Assembly (NCBI GenBank): GCA_945860425.1
Contig: CAMAQU010000030.1
Span: 1 to 12,160, forward strand
Length of the DNA: 12,160 nucleotides
Source of the DNA: Sphingomonas paucimobilis
GTDB taxonomy: Bacteria; Pseudomonadota; Alphaproteobacteria; Sphingomonadales; Sphingomonadaceae
Direction of reading: 5' to 3'
Positions 1 to 6,367 of this stretch are shown here, one piece after another; the first letter of the stretch is position 1, and each line of letters opens with the position of its first letter. A program made the position numbers and the translations under genes. Below the pieces are notes generated by a model that ran no database searches, was not told the DNA's origin, and worked only from the letters and a program-made list of their open reading frames with translations.

Positions 1-171
1 CAAATGTCCCTTGCCCAACCCCCCAATGGCGGGGTTGCAAGACATGGCGCCAATCATCTGCCGATCAAAGCTGACCAAGGCCGTGCGCGCGCCCATCCGC
101 GCCGCGGCCGCCGCCGCTTCGCAACCCGCATGGCCGCCGCCAATCACCAGAACATCAAAAGACCGAGTCAT
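1..171 (-). CDS. mnmG: MnmG (GidA), tRNA U34 modification enzyme, 5' end only
   Basis: This is the N-terminal 57 codons of MnmG; the gene continues past the left edge of the window. The reverse strand reads from an ATG at 171-169 as MTRSFDVLVIGGGHAGCEAA, an FAD-binding Rossmann start with GGGHAG at residues 11-16. Further on comes CNPAIGGLGKGHL (about 45-57), a conserved MnmG segment. The family, together with MnmE, installs the carboxymethylaminomethyl group on U34 of certain tRNAs, using FAD and methylene-tetrahydrofolate. A G-rich stretch just before the ATG could serve as a ribosome site, though spacing is tight. mnmE lies 60 bp upstream on the same strand, so the two partner subunits are probably co-transcribed, with parS between them. 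In many alphaproteobacteria rsmG, parA and parB follow mnmG; here they would lie outside the window. Confidence 0.95.
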   Translation of the reverse strand, partial: MTRSFDVLVIGGGHAGCEAAAAAARMGARTALVSFDRQMIGAMSCNPAIGGLGKGHL

Positions 172-209
172 GCCCCGCCGCTACGCACCCGCGCGCCGCA
201 GGTCAAATC

Positions 210-225
210 TGTTTCACGTGAAACA
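210..225. promoter_or_regulatory. parS: parS centromere site (ParB binding)
   Basis: TGTTTCACGTGAAACA is a perfect 16-bp palindrome and an exact match to the canonical bacterial parS sequence bound by ParB. It lies in the 60-bp gap between the mnmE stop and the mnmG start, 7 bp beyond the mnmE stop codon. ParB loads here and spreads; ParA then moves the complex to segregate the newly copied origin. A chance exact match to 16 bp in 12 kb is very unlikely. The setting next to mnmG and about 7.3 kb from the oriC candidate fits the known clustering of parS near origins. No second full copy was seen in the window, although half-sites occur at 1828-1835 and 5850-5857. Confidence 0.96.
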
Positions 226-231
226 TGCGGC

Positions 232-1500
232 CTATTTGCCAATGCAAAAGGCCCCGAACAACGCATCGAGCATCGACTCCACCCCAGACCGTCCGGTGAG
301 CCTATCCAGCCGCGCGCGCGCAAGGCGCAAGGACTCCGCACGAACAAGCAAGTCCTCAGACTGAATGGCGTCGGAGATCCATTGCTCCACCTCAGCCAGA
401 ATCTCCCGGTGACGCGCATTGAGCGCCAGCGCGCCGGGGCGCGGCAACAGTGCGCGCGCGCGTTCCAGCAAAGTCGTCCGCAAAACATCCATCCCCTCAC
501 CCGTTACAGAGGAGATAGGAAGGCCGGGGCCAACAGACCCGGAATCGCATTTTGCGGCAAGAACCAGCGCGGCCTCCGGGGCCCCCGCCGCCGGGCCAAG
601 CCAGAGCAATATGTCTGCGCCCGCCATCGCTTCGCCAGATCGTTCAATACCAATTATTTCGACCGCATCCGTCGCATCTTCGCGCAAACCCGCTGTATCG
701 ATGAGTAAAAGGGGGATGTCCTCCATCGCCACTGGCGCCTCTATCCGATCCCGCGTGGTGCCGGCGATGGGCGTGACAATGGCCGCCTCTCTTCCAATTA
801 AATAATTGAAAAGGCTAGATTTTCCGGAATTTGGTGGGCCTGCCAACACGACCCGAACCCCATCGCGCAGACGTTCCGCCGGCGGGGATGTCCGAAGTGC
901 CGACAGGGCGGCGACAAGCTGCTCAAGCGGCCCTATGTCATGGCCAGACTCGGCCACATCGCCCGCATCCGCGAAATCGAGCAGAGCTTCAACGCGCGCA
1001 CTCTCAATGAGAAGTTGTTTCTCCCAAGCTGCGACCAAACGCCCCAACCCACCTTCCGCCAGCGCAAGGGCGGATTGCCGCTGCGCCTCTGTTTCCGCTG
1101 CCAAAAGATCGGCCAACCCCTCGGCCTCGGTCAGGTCGATCCGGCCATTCTCCAGCGCACGCCGGGTGAATTCCCCCGCATGGGCTGGGCGACACCGCTC
1201 CATCCGCCCCAGCGCGTTCAGAACAGCCGCCACAACCGCGCGCCCACCGTGGACATGCAGTTCGGCCAGATCTTCGCCCGTGGCGCTCTTGGCACCCGGA
1301 AACCACAGCGCCAGGCCATCATCGAGTGGCGTGCCCCCAATATCTCGAAAGCGTCGATAAACGGCCTGACGTGGCTCTGGGCGGCCTCCAGCGAGCACAT
1401 CCAGTGCCCGGCCAGCCTCTGGCCCGCTGATCCGGATAATCGCAATGCCAGCGGGAGGCTGTCCGCTGGACAGCGCAAAGATGGTGTCAGTCTGGGTCAT
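232..1500 (-). CDS. mnmE: MnmE (TrmE), tRNA-modification GTPase
   Basis: 422 residues, somewhat shorter than the roughly 450 of E. coli MnmE. The N-terminal folate-binding dimerisation domain (about 1-115) begins DTIFALSSGQPPAGIAIIRI. A helical domain follows, with a G domain inserted from about 215: P-loop GPPNSGKSS (221-229), G2 region TPIAGTTRD (243-251), G3 DTAG (268-271). The protein ends with the family's CIGK motif (419-422), whose Cys is functionally important. MnmE forms a complex with MnmG that modifies U34 of tRNAs. The usual G4 motif NKxD appears as AKCD (316-319), so the guanine-contacting Asn is absent. The ATG at 1500 lies 15 bp after the stop of the DUF6489-type gene and has no clear Shine-Dalgarno, suggesting translational coupling in one leftward operon with that gene and mnmG. 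Confidence 0.97.
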   Translation of the reverse strand: MTQTDTIFALSSGQPPAGIAIIRISGPEAGRALDVLAGGRPEPRQAVYRRFRDIGGTPLDDGLALWFPGAKSATGEDLAELHVHGGRAVVAAVLNALGRMERCRPAHAGEFTRRALENGRIDLTEAEGLADLLAAETEAQRQSALALAEGGLGRLVAAWEKQLLIESARVEALLDFADAGDVAESGHDIGPLEQLVAALSALRTSPPAERLRDGVRVVLAGPPNSGKSSLFNYLIGREAAIVTPIAGTTRDRIEAPVAMEDIPLLLIDTAGLREDATDAVEIIGIERSGEAMAGADILLWLGPAAGAPEAALVLAAKCDSGSVGPGLPISSVTGEGMDVLRTTLLERARALLPRPGALALNARHREILAEVEQWISDAIQSEDLLVRAESLRLARARLDRLTGRSGVESMLDALFGAFCIGK

Positions 1501-1515
1501 GTTTGGGGGACGAGC

Positions 1516-1755
1516 TCAATCCCGCTTCGGCGTGGTGGAGAGGCCAGATACAAAATCGCGCATGAAATCCATGCTGGCAGCCCCGCCGGGCATCCAGCTG
1601 CGCATCATCGACTCAACTGTGTCTGGAGTCATGCCCTTGGTCATCATGTCCTTCATCTGGGTGAGATACACATCATGCACCTCGGTCAGGTCAGGCAAAC
1701 CGATCAGGCGGCGCACCTCTTCGGGGGTGCAGTCCACTTCAATGTTGAATTTCAT
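1516..1755 (-). CDS. Small DUF6489-type protein, function unknown
   Basis: 79 residues from the ATG at 1755 (MKFNIEVDCT...). That start is favoured because AAGGGAG lies 8 nt upstream, and because the longer in-frame reading would run back over the start of the divergent alkyltransferase gene. The protein is soluble, with no signal or membrane segment. It has a short beta-like start with a CTPEEVRRLIGLPDL segment (9-23) and then a Met-rich helical region (about 26-56, roughly eight Met) with KDMMTKGMTPDTVESMM-like spacing. I recognise the pattern as the DUF6489 family found next to mnmE in sphingomonads; no biochemical role is known to me. It is the first gene of the probable DUF6489-mnmE-mnmG unit, 15 bp ahead of mnmE. 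A link to tRNA modification is only a guess from position. Confidence 0.85.
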   Translation of the reverse strand: MKFNIEVDCTPEEVRRLIGLPDLTEVHDVYLTQMKDMMTKGMTPDTVESMMRSWMPGGAASMDFMRDFVSGLSTTPKRD

Positions 1756-1803
1756 GCCGGTTACTCCCTTGAGCAGGCGGTGAATTGAGTCCATTTGTGC
1801 GCC

Positions 1804-2307
1804 ATGCGCCGTCCGACCGCAACAGCCTGTTTCACCAGCCCCTTGGGAACCATCATCGTGCACGCGGATGATGCCCACCTGCTTGGCCTAAAGATTGCGC
1901 CCAACGACCCCGGTTCGGCGGGACCGGGGGATATATCCCACTCCATTTTGGCACAGGCAATTGCCCAGCTTTCCGACTGGTTTTCAGGCGCACGACAAGA
2001 ATTTGACCTGCCCTTGGCCCCACTCCAACAGCCAGAGGCCGCGCGATTGCGGGCGGGCATTGCGGCCATCCCCTTTGGCGAGACACGCACCTATGGCGCC
2101 GTCGCCGACGCAACCGGTTCGATCGCGCGTGCCGTGGGCCAAGCGTGCAAGACCAATGCCTTTCCCATCATCATCCCGTGCCACCGCGTGACATCGGCCG
2201 CAGGGCCTGAATATTATTCGGCGGGAGACGGCCCCAGAACAAAAACCTGGTTACTTGATTATGAATATGCCCAACTTCCCCGCGAGAAAAGGACGAGATT
2301 GATATGA
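1804..2307 (+). CDS. Methylated-DNA-[protein]-cysteine S-methyltransferase (Ogt/MGMT family)
   Basis: 167 residues from the ATG at 1804; a TTG three codons earlier (1795) is possible but less likely. This is a suicide repair protein: it moves the alkyl group of O6-alkylguanine in DNA onto its own Cys. The C-terminal domain shows the helix-turn-helix-like segment FGETRTYGAVA (91-101), the ARAVGQA segment with the probable arginine finger R109, the conserved N118, and active-site IPCHRV (Cys126). The segment after it, SAAGPEYYSAGDGPRTKTWLL, replaces the more usual GG-Y-GG-x-KxxLL but keeps the spacing. The N-terminal part (1-80) is the poorly conserved domain. It overlaps the next gene by ATGA, so the two are coupled. 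It diverges from the DUF6489-type gene across only 48 bp and runs against the direction of its neighbours. Ogt-like is more likely than Ada, since no AdaA domain is present. Confidence 0.92.
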   Translation: MRRPTATACFTSPLGTIIVHADDAHLLGLKIAPNDPGSAGPGDISHSILAQAIAQLSDWFSGARQEFDLPLAPLQQPEAARLRAGIAAIPFGETRTYGAVADATGSIARAVGQACKTNAFPIIIPCHRVTSAAGPEYYSAGDGPRTKTWLLDYEYAQLPREKRTRLI

Positions 2308-2993
2308 GCATGACCAAAATTGGTGCGATGAACGCCTATGTCGCTGCCCCCGCCGCCTCGGCCAAAGCCGCAGTCATCGTGATCCCCGAAATCTTCGGGG
2401 TGAATGAAGGCATCAGGCGCAAATGCGACACATGGGCGGCGCAAGGCTATTTAGCGGTCGCAATTGATCTCTTCTGGCGCTTTGCGCCGGCCGTTGAACT
2501 CAACCCTGATGTGGAGGCTGAGCTCAACGAGGCTTTTGGGTATTTTCAGCGTTATGATGCCGATGAGGGCGTGATCGATATAGAGGCCACGATCAAAGCC
2601 ATCCGCCATGGATTAGATGCAAATGCCCCCGTCGCGCAGGTTGGCTGTGTCGGATATTGTTTGGGCGGCAGGCTTGCCTATATGGCCTCCACACGCACCG
2701 ACATTGACTGCGCGGTTGGCTATTATGGCGTGATGATCGACACAATGCTCGGCGAAAGCCATGCAATTGCAAAGCCACTGATGCTCCACATTCCAACCGC
2801 CGATCATTTTGTCGGGCCAGAGGCGCAGGCAGCCATCCATGCCGGATTGGGACCCAATCCACGCGTCACCCTGCATGATTATGAGGGGCTCGATCACGGC
2901 TTTGCCGCGGAAATGGGCAATCGCCGAGATGACGCCGGAGCACAGCTTGCCGATGGCCGCACACAGGCGTTTTTCCGCACCTATTTGGGCTGA
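2304..2993 (+). CDS. Dienelactone hydrolase family protein (alpha/beta hydrolase)
   Basis: 229 residues, the normal size for this family. The fold starts with AAVIVIPEIFGVNEGIRR, in which Glu29 corresponds to the Glu that activates the nucleophile. The triad is visible: Cys119 in the elbow GYCLGG (117-122), Asp167 in TADHFV, and His198 in LDHGFA. A Cys nucleophile is typical of carboxymethylenebutenolidase-like enzymes, which open dienelactones in chlorocatechol breakdown. Most genomic members have unknown natural substrates, and no chlorocatechol genes are nearby, so a specific pathway should not be assigned. No signal peptide, so cytosolic. The ATG at 2304 overlaps the alkyltransferase stop (ATGA), implying one transcript. 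It ends 7 bp from the convergent DUF3298-like gene, with only a short GGGCTGAAGCCC dyad at the junction. Confidence 0.93.
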   Translation: MSMTKIGAMNAYVAAPAASAKAAVIVIPEIFGVNEGIRRKCDTWAAQGYLAVAIDLFWRFAPAVELNPDVEAELNEAFGYFQRYDADEGVIDIEATIKAIRHGLDANAPVAQVGCVGYCLGGRLAYMASTRTDIDCAVGYYGVMIDTMLGESHAIAKPLMLHIPTADHFVGPEAQAAIHAGLGPNPRVTLHDYEGLDHGFAAEMGNRRDDAGAQLADGRTQAFFRTYLG

Positions 2994-3000
2994 AGCCCGA

Positions 3001-3702
3001 TTAACCGGGAAACAGCGCCTGATGTTGTGGTTTGACGAGCGGCTTGAGACCTTTGGGGATGACAATCTCCAAATCATACATCCCCTCGGAATAGGGGCCG
3101 CCGACATAAGGGGCGAGGCTAATCGCAATGCGGCTATATTTTCCGTACACCGGCTTGGCGGGATAGGCTTCAGCCTCTTTAAACAAATCGGGGCAGGCGC
3201 CGAACACATCATCCTTGGGTGTGGGCTCTCCCCGGCGGGCAAGGCGTTCCCGATCAAGCGCGCGGCAATAAGACGGGTTAAGCAATGCACGCGCAGCGGC
3301 GGGATTGGTGAACAAACCCGCAAAGCTGACCGGCAGCCCGGCCTTGCTGTCCCAAATCAGGCTATCCACAAAGGAATAGCCATGTGCGCCGCCCGTATAG
3401 CTGGATCGGCCCGCCAAAAGCACAGTCACCCCCGGCAAAATACTGTCGACCATCCAATTGGTTGTACTCTCATAGCCACTGAGATCCTCTTCGCTAAGAT
3501 CTGGATCTGCAAATAGCGCGGCATAGTCCCGATAGACTTTCGCCCGGTCCTGCTGAAGGTGGCGGCTTAAGGCTGGATTTGGTGCGGGCAGCTTTGGCAT
3601 GCCATAGGAAAAGCCGGTGACAGGAGCAGCCAGCGCGCCACCCGGCGCAAGCCCAATAAGGCCACCAAGGAGCAGGGCTGCGGAAAAGACAATGTTTCGC
3701 AT
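3001..3702 (-). CDS. Secreted DUF3298/DUF4163-like (RsiV C-terminal type) protein
   Basis: 233 residues. A Sec signal peptide is visible: MRN, a hydrophobic run (about 4-19), then GGALA-APV with likely cleavage after Ala25. There is no lipobox Cys, so the product should be a soluble periplasmic protein. The motif YTGGAHGY (102-109) and the late segment YVGGPYSEGMYDLEIVIP (199-216) match the DUF4163 and DUF3298 domains shared by RsiV and PdaC relatives. In RsiV this region binds lysozyme; in most proteobacterial members the role is unknown. Two Cys (146 and 170) could form a disulfide. Between them sits an insertion, CRALDRERLARRGEPTPKDD, common in sphingomonad-style homologues as far as I recall. 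A 10-bp palindrome lies just upstream of the start. The gene runs leftward, convergent with the hydrolase gene. Confidence 0.82.
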   Translation of the reverse strand: MRNIVFSAALLLGGLIGLAPGGALAAPVTGFSYGMPKLPAPNPALSRHLQQDRAKVYRDYAALFADPDLSEEDLSGYESTTNWMVDSILPGVTVLLAGRSSYTGGAHGYSFVDSLIWDSKAGLPVSFAGLFTNPAAARALLNPSYCRALDRERLARRGEPTPKDDVFGACPDLFKEAEAYPAKPVYGKYSRIAISLAPYVGGPYSEGMYDLEIVIPKGLKPLVKPQHQALFPG

Positions 3703-3719
3703 GCCCTCAGGCTACACGA

Positions 3720-3729
3720 AAACGCGTTT
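3720..3729. promoter_or_regulatory. Short palindrome upstream of the DUF3298-like gene
   Basis: AAACGCGTTT is a perfect 10-bp palindrome in the 47-bp gap between the terC stop and the start of the DUF3298-like gene, 17 bp ahead of that ATG. It could be an operator, or simply chance; no T-run follows, so it does not look like an intrinsic terminator for the terC transcript. Confidence 0.25.
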
Positions 3730-3749
3730 CTCACAATAGTTTGCCGAGG

Positions 3750-4496
3750 TTATGCGCCAGCCAAGGCCATGACATGGGGTTGGACTTCGTGAAACCCCTC
3801 CCAAATCATCTTGATCGCGACATAGACAATCACAGCCAGACCAAACCAAGCGATCCAGCGATAACGCTCAATATATTTGGCAATGATATTGGCCGCGATA
3901 CCCATGAGCGCCACGGCAAAAATCAGGCCGACAATCAAAATCCCCGGATGCTCACGCGCGGCCCCCGCAACAGCGAGCACATTGTCGAGGCTCATCGACA
4001 CATCGGCAATCGCAACCGACCAGGCGGCGGCCGCAAAGCTTTTGGCGGCGGGAATGCCGCTGTCTTCATCCCCGGCGATTTCAGGCGACCCGGGCGATTC
4101 CGCCGGGCTATGCGCATGAAGATCGCGGTACATGCGCCAAGCCACCCAGAGGAGGAGCAGGCCGCCCGCCAGCACCAGCCCAACAATGCCCAAGAGCCAG
4201 CTGACTGTGAGCGCAAAGATGATCCGCAGAACAAGAGCGGCGACCACACCAATGATAATGACACGGCGGCGTTGTTCGGTGGGCAAGCCTGCCGCCAACG
4301 CGCCCACAACAATCGCATTATCCCCGGCCAAAACCAGATCGATCAGCAACACCTGCACAAAAGCCGCAAAGGCCGCAGGCTGCGTTATGTTGGAAAAATC
4401 GGCGACAATATGTCCCCAAATATCCCCAAATCCGCCAAGCGCGGGTGCCCCAGCAGAGACAAGCTGAAAAAGATCAAAGCTCACGTCAAACCCCAC
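3750..4496 (-). CDS. TerC-family integral membrane protein (YjbE-like)
   Basis: 248 residues with about seven hydrophobic segments (roughly 42-70, 78-98, 102-120, 154-178, 185-205, 213-232, plus a weak N-terminal one). The two TerC signature segments carry acidic residues inside membrane helices: DLVLAGDNAIVVG (53-65) and DVSMSLDNVLAV (165-176), probable metal-binding sites. The family is linked to manganese export and to tellurite resistance; Mn2+ efflux is the better general guess. A hydrophilic acidic loop (about 124-152) separates the halves. The first possible start is GTG at 4496, 4 bp after the rho stop; a second GTG at 4484, preceded by GGGG, is equally plausible. It probably sits on the rho transcript and is coupled to it. 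Confidence 0.9.
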   Translation of the reverse strand: MGFDVSFDLFQLVSAGAPALGGFGDIWGHIVADFSNITQPAAFAAFVQVLLIDLVLAGDNAIVVGALAAGLPTEQRRRVIIIGVVAALVLRIIFALTVSWLLGIVGLVLAGGLLLLWVAWRMYRDLHAHSPAESPGSPEIAGDEDSGIPAAKSFAAAAWSVAIADVSMSLDNVLAVAGAAREHPGILIVGLIFAVALMGIAANIIAKYIERYRWIAWFGLAVIVYVAIKMIWEGFHEVQPHVMALAGA

Positions 4497-4500
4497 AGAT

Positions 4501-5760
4501 TTACTGGTTCATGCTATCGAAGAAATCTTCGTTGGTTTTGGAATCCCGCATCTTATCGAGCAGGAATTCCATCGCATCGACGGTACCCATTTGCATGAGG
4601 ATGCGGCGCAGCACCCACATTTTGCTGAGCTTGTCTTTTTCGACCAGCAATTCTTCCTTACGCGTGCCAGATTTACCGACATCGAGAGCTGGGAAGATGC
4701 GCTTATCGGCAACCTTGCGATCCAGCACGATTTCCGAATTGCCCGTGCCCTTAAATTCTTCAAAAATCACTTCATCCATGCGGCTGCCCGTATCGATCAG
4801 CGCGGTTGCGATGATGGACAAGGATCCGCCTTCTTCAATGTTACGTGCCGCACCGAAGAAGCGCTTTGGCCGCTGGAGCGCATTGGCATCCACGCCGCCC
4901 GTCAGCACCTTGCCCGACGATGGGACAACCGTGTTGTACGCACGACCAAGACGGGTGATCGAGTCCAGCAGGATGACCACATCCTTCTTGTGCTCCACCA
5001 GGCGCTTGGCCTTTTCAATCACCATTTCGGCGACCTGAACGTGACGCGAAGCAGGCTCATCAAAGGTGGAGGAAATCACCTCTCCCTTCACAGAGCGCTG
5101 CATATCGGTGACTTCTTCCGGGCGCTCATCGACGAGCAGCACCAGCAAGAAAACTTCCGGGTGATTGTCGGTAATGGCCTTTGCCATATTCTGCAGCAAC
5201 ACGGTTTTGCCGGTGCGCGGCGGGGCCACGATCAACGCACGTTGGCCTTTACCTTGCGGTGAGATGATGTCGATGACACGAGCTGACTTATCTTTGACGG
5301 TCGGGTCGAGCGTATCGAGTTTCAGGCGTTCATCCGGGTAAAGCGGCGTCAAATTGTCAAAATTAACGCGGTGACGCACCACATCGGGATCATCAAAGTT
5401 GATTGATCGAATTGTTGTCAGCGCGAAATAGCGTTCGCCGTCTTTGGGCCCGCGAATTTCGCCTTCAACTGTGTCGCCCGTCCGCAAACCATATTTGCGC
5501 ACCATATTGGGCGAGACATAAATATCGTCCGGACCCGCCAGATAATTGGATTCTGGTGCCCGCAAAAAGCCAAAACCATCGGACAGCACTTCAATCGTGC
5601 CTTCGCCGATAATCTCTTCCCCATTTTCCGCCTCAACCTTGAGGATCGCAAACATAATATCCTGTTTGCGCAGGGTCGACGCCCCTTCAACGCCCAGCTC
5701 TTCGGCCATTTCGACCAATTCCGCGGGGGTTTTCTTCTTGAGTTGTTTCAGGTGCATCAT
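4501..5760 (-). CDS. rho: Transcription termination factor Rho
   Basis: 419 residues, the normal size. Rho is a hexameric RNA helicase that ends transcription at C-rich, G-poor sites. Visible parts: the N-terminal helical domain (LKKKTPAELVEMAEELGVEGASTLRKQD), the cold-shock RNA-binding domain (GFGFLRAPESNYLAGPDDIYVS, 62-83), P-loop APPRTGKT (179-186), Walker B with ILLDSITRLGRAYN (263-276), and the Q loop VLTGGVDA (285-292). The Arg-Thr P-loop is usual in alphaproteobacteria, where E. coli has Lys-Ala. Two adjacent ATGs occur (5760 and 5757); family alignments as I recall begin MHLK, favouring the second. No strong Shine-Dalgarno precedes either. A 151-bp leader separates it from hemJ, and terC follows after 4 bp. 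Confidence 0.98.
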   Translation of the reverse strand: MMHLKQLKKKTPAELVEMAEELGVEGASTLRKQDIMFAILKVEAENGEEIIGEGTIEVLSDGFGFLRAPESNYLAGPDDIYVSPNMVRKYGLRTGDTVEGEIRGPKDGERYFALTTIRSINFDDPDVVRHRVNFDNLTPLYPDERLKLDTLDPTVKDKSARVIDIISPQGKGQRALIVAPPRTGKTVLLQNMAKAITDNHPEVFLLVLLVDERPEEVTDMQRSVKGEVISSTFDEPASRHVQVAEMVIEKAKRLVEHKKDVVILLDSITRLGRAYNTVVPSSGKVLTGGVDANALQRPKRFFGAARNIEEGGSLSIIATALIDTGSRMDEVIFEEFKGTGNSEIVLDRKVADKRIFPALDVGKSGTRKEELLVEKDKLSKMWVLRRILMQMGTVDAMEFLLDKMRDSKTNEDFFDSMNQ

Positions 5761-5911
5761 GGCAGATCAGTCCGGGTAAAATATATGAGAAACCGCGACA
5801 GCACTAAATGAGGATAAAGGCTGCTGATAACGGCACGAACGGCCCAGCGGTGAAACAGGCCTAAGCGGGCCCAGGCCCCAAGTCAAGCCAGCTTGCCGAG
5901 AGGCAAAGCCT
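5761..5911 (-). other. Leader between hemJ and rho; no gene seen
   Basis: This 151-bp stretch contains no convincing gene. Read leftward, the part nearest rho (5761-5825) is pyrimidine-rich and poor in G, as in a Rho-binding RNA. In E. coli rho is autoregulated through early termination in its leader, so similar control is possible here. At the hemJ end is a small dyad TTGCC-TCTC-GGCAA without a T-run. A TTGACT element at 5881-5886 (minus strand) could be a -35 box, but no good -10 follows at normal spacing. A parS-like half-site GTGAAACA lies at 5850-5857. Confidence 0.35.
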
Positions 5912-6367
5912 TTAAAAAGGTTTGACGATCGCCAAGATAACAATGAGCGCCGCGGCCATGCCCGGCACTTCATTCACTATCCGCAACGTCCGGCCCGAGA
6001 GCGTCCTCTGCCCGGCATGGAGTTTGCGCGCATAGCTGACCATCCAGCCATGATAGCCAGACAAGATCAGCACAACGACCAGTTTGAGGTGAAACCAGCC
6101 TTGCGCAAAACTTCCCGTATCCAGCGCCAGAGCCAGCCCGAATATCCAGACAATCATGATCGATGGCTTGAGGATGATGCGCAGCAGTCGGTCTTCGCGT
6201 TCAATCCATTTCTGCTCTTCCACGCTGCCGGGCTCGGATTCTTGATGATAGACAAAAAAGCGCGGCAGCATGAACAGACCAGCCATCCAGAAGATGACGA
6301 AGATGATGTGCCCTGCCTTCACCCAGAGATAGGCATTGCCCAAAATCCCGATCATCGCCTCAATCAT
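5912..6367 (-). CDS. hemJ: HemJ, protoporphyrinogen IX oxidase (membrane)
   Basis: 151 residues with about four membrane helices, matching the HemJ family. HemJ converts protoporphyrinogen IX to protoporphyrin IX in the penultimate step of heme synthesis and itself binds heme. Key features: KAGHIIFVIFWMAGLF (17-32, with His20), LPRFFVYH (34-41), the strictly kept Lys-Pro pair in ILKPS (67-68), FHLKL (92-96), YHGWM (105-109), VNEVPG (131-136) and the C-terminal VKPF. Its ATG overlaps the hemE stop (ATGA), so it is translated with hemE; both encode heme-pathway enzymes, a rare case here of obviously linked function. An older generic label for such proteins is CopD-like or UPF0093. Confidence 0.95.
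   Translation of the reverse strand: MIEAMIGILGNAYLWVKAGHIIFVIFWMAGLFMLPRFFVYHQESEPGSVEEQKWIEREDRLLRIILKPSIMIVWIFGLALALDTGSFAQGWFHLKLVVVLILSGYHGWMVSYARKLHAGQRTLSGRTLRIVNEVPGMAAALIVILAIVKPF

Noticed and set aside
4..708. Long plus-strand frames opposite mnmG and mnmE
   Set aside because: Their translations are Arg/Ala/Pro-rich mirror frames of GC-rich coding DNA, with mnmE and mnmG clearly on the other strand.
1828..1835. TGTTTCAC, half of a parS site
   Set aside because: Only one half matches; the second half is CAGCCCCT, so no palindrome and no ParB site is supported.
2987..2998. GGGCTGAAGCCC dyad at the convergent junction as a terminator
   Set aside because: The stem is only 4-5 bp with a tiny loop and no T-run on either strand.
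5850..5857. GTGAAACA half of a parS site in the rho leader
   Set aside because: The other half is absent; single 8-bp matches arise by chance in 12 kb.
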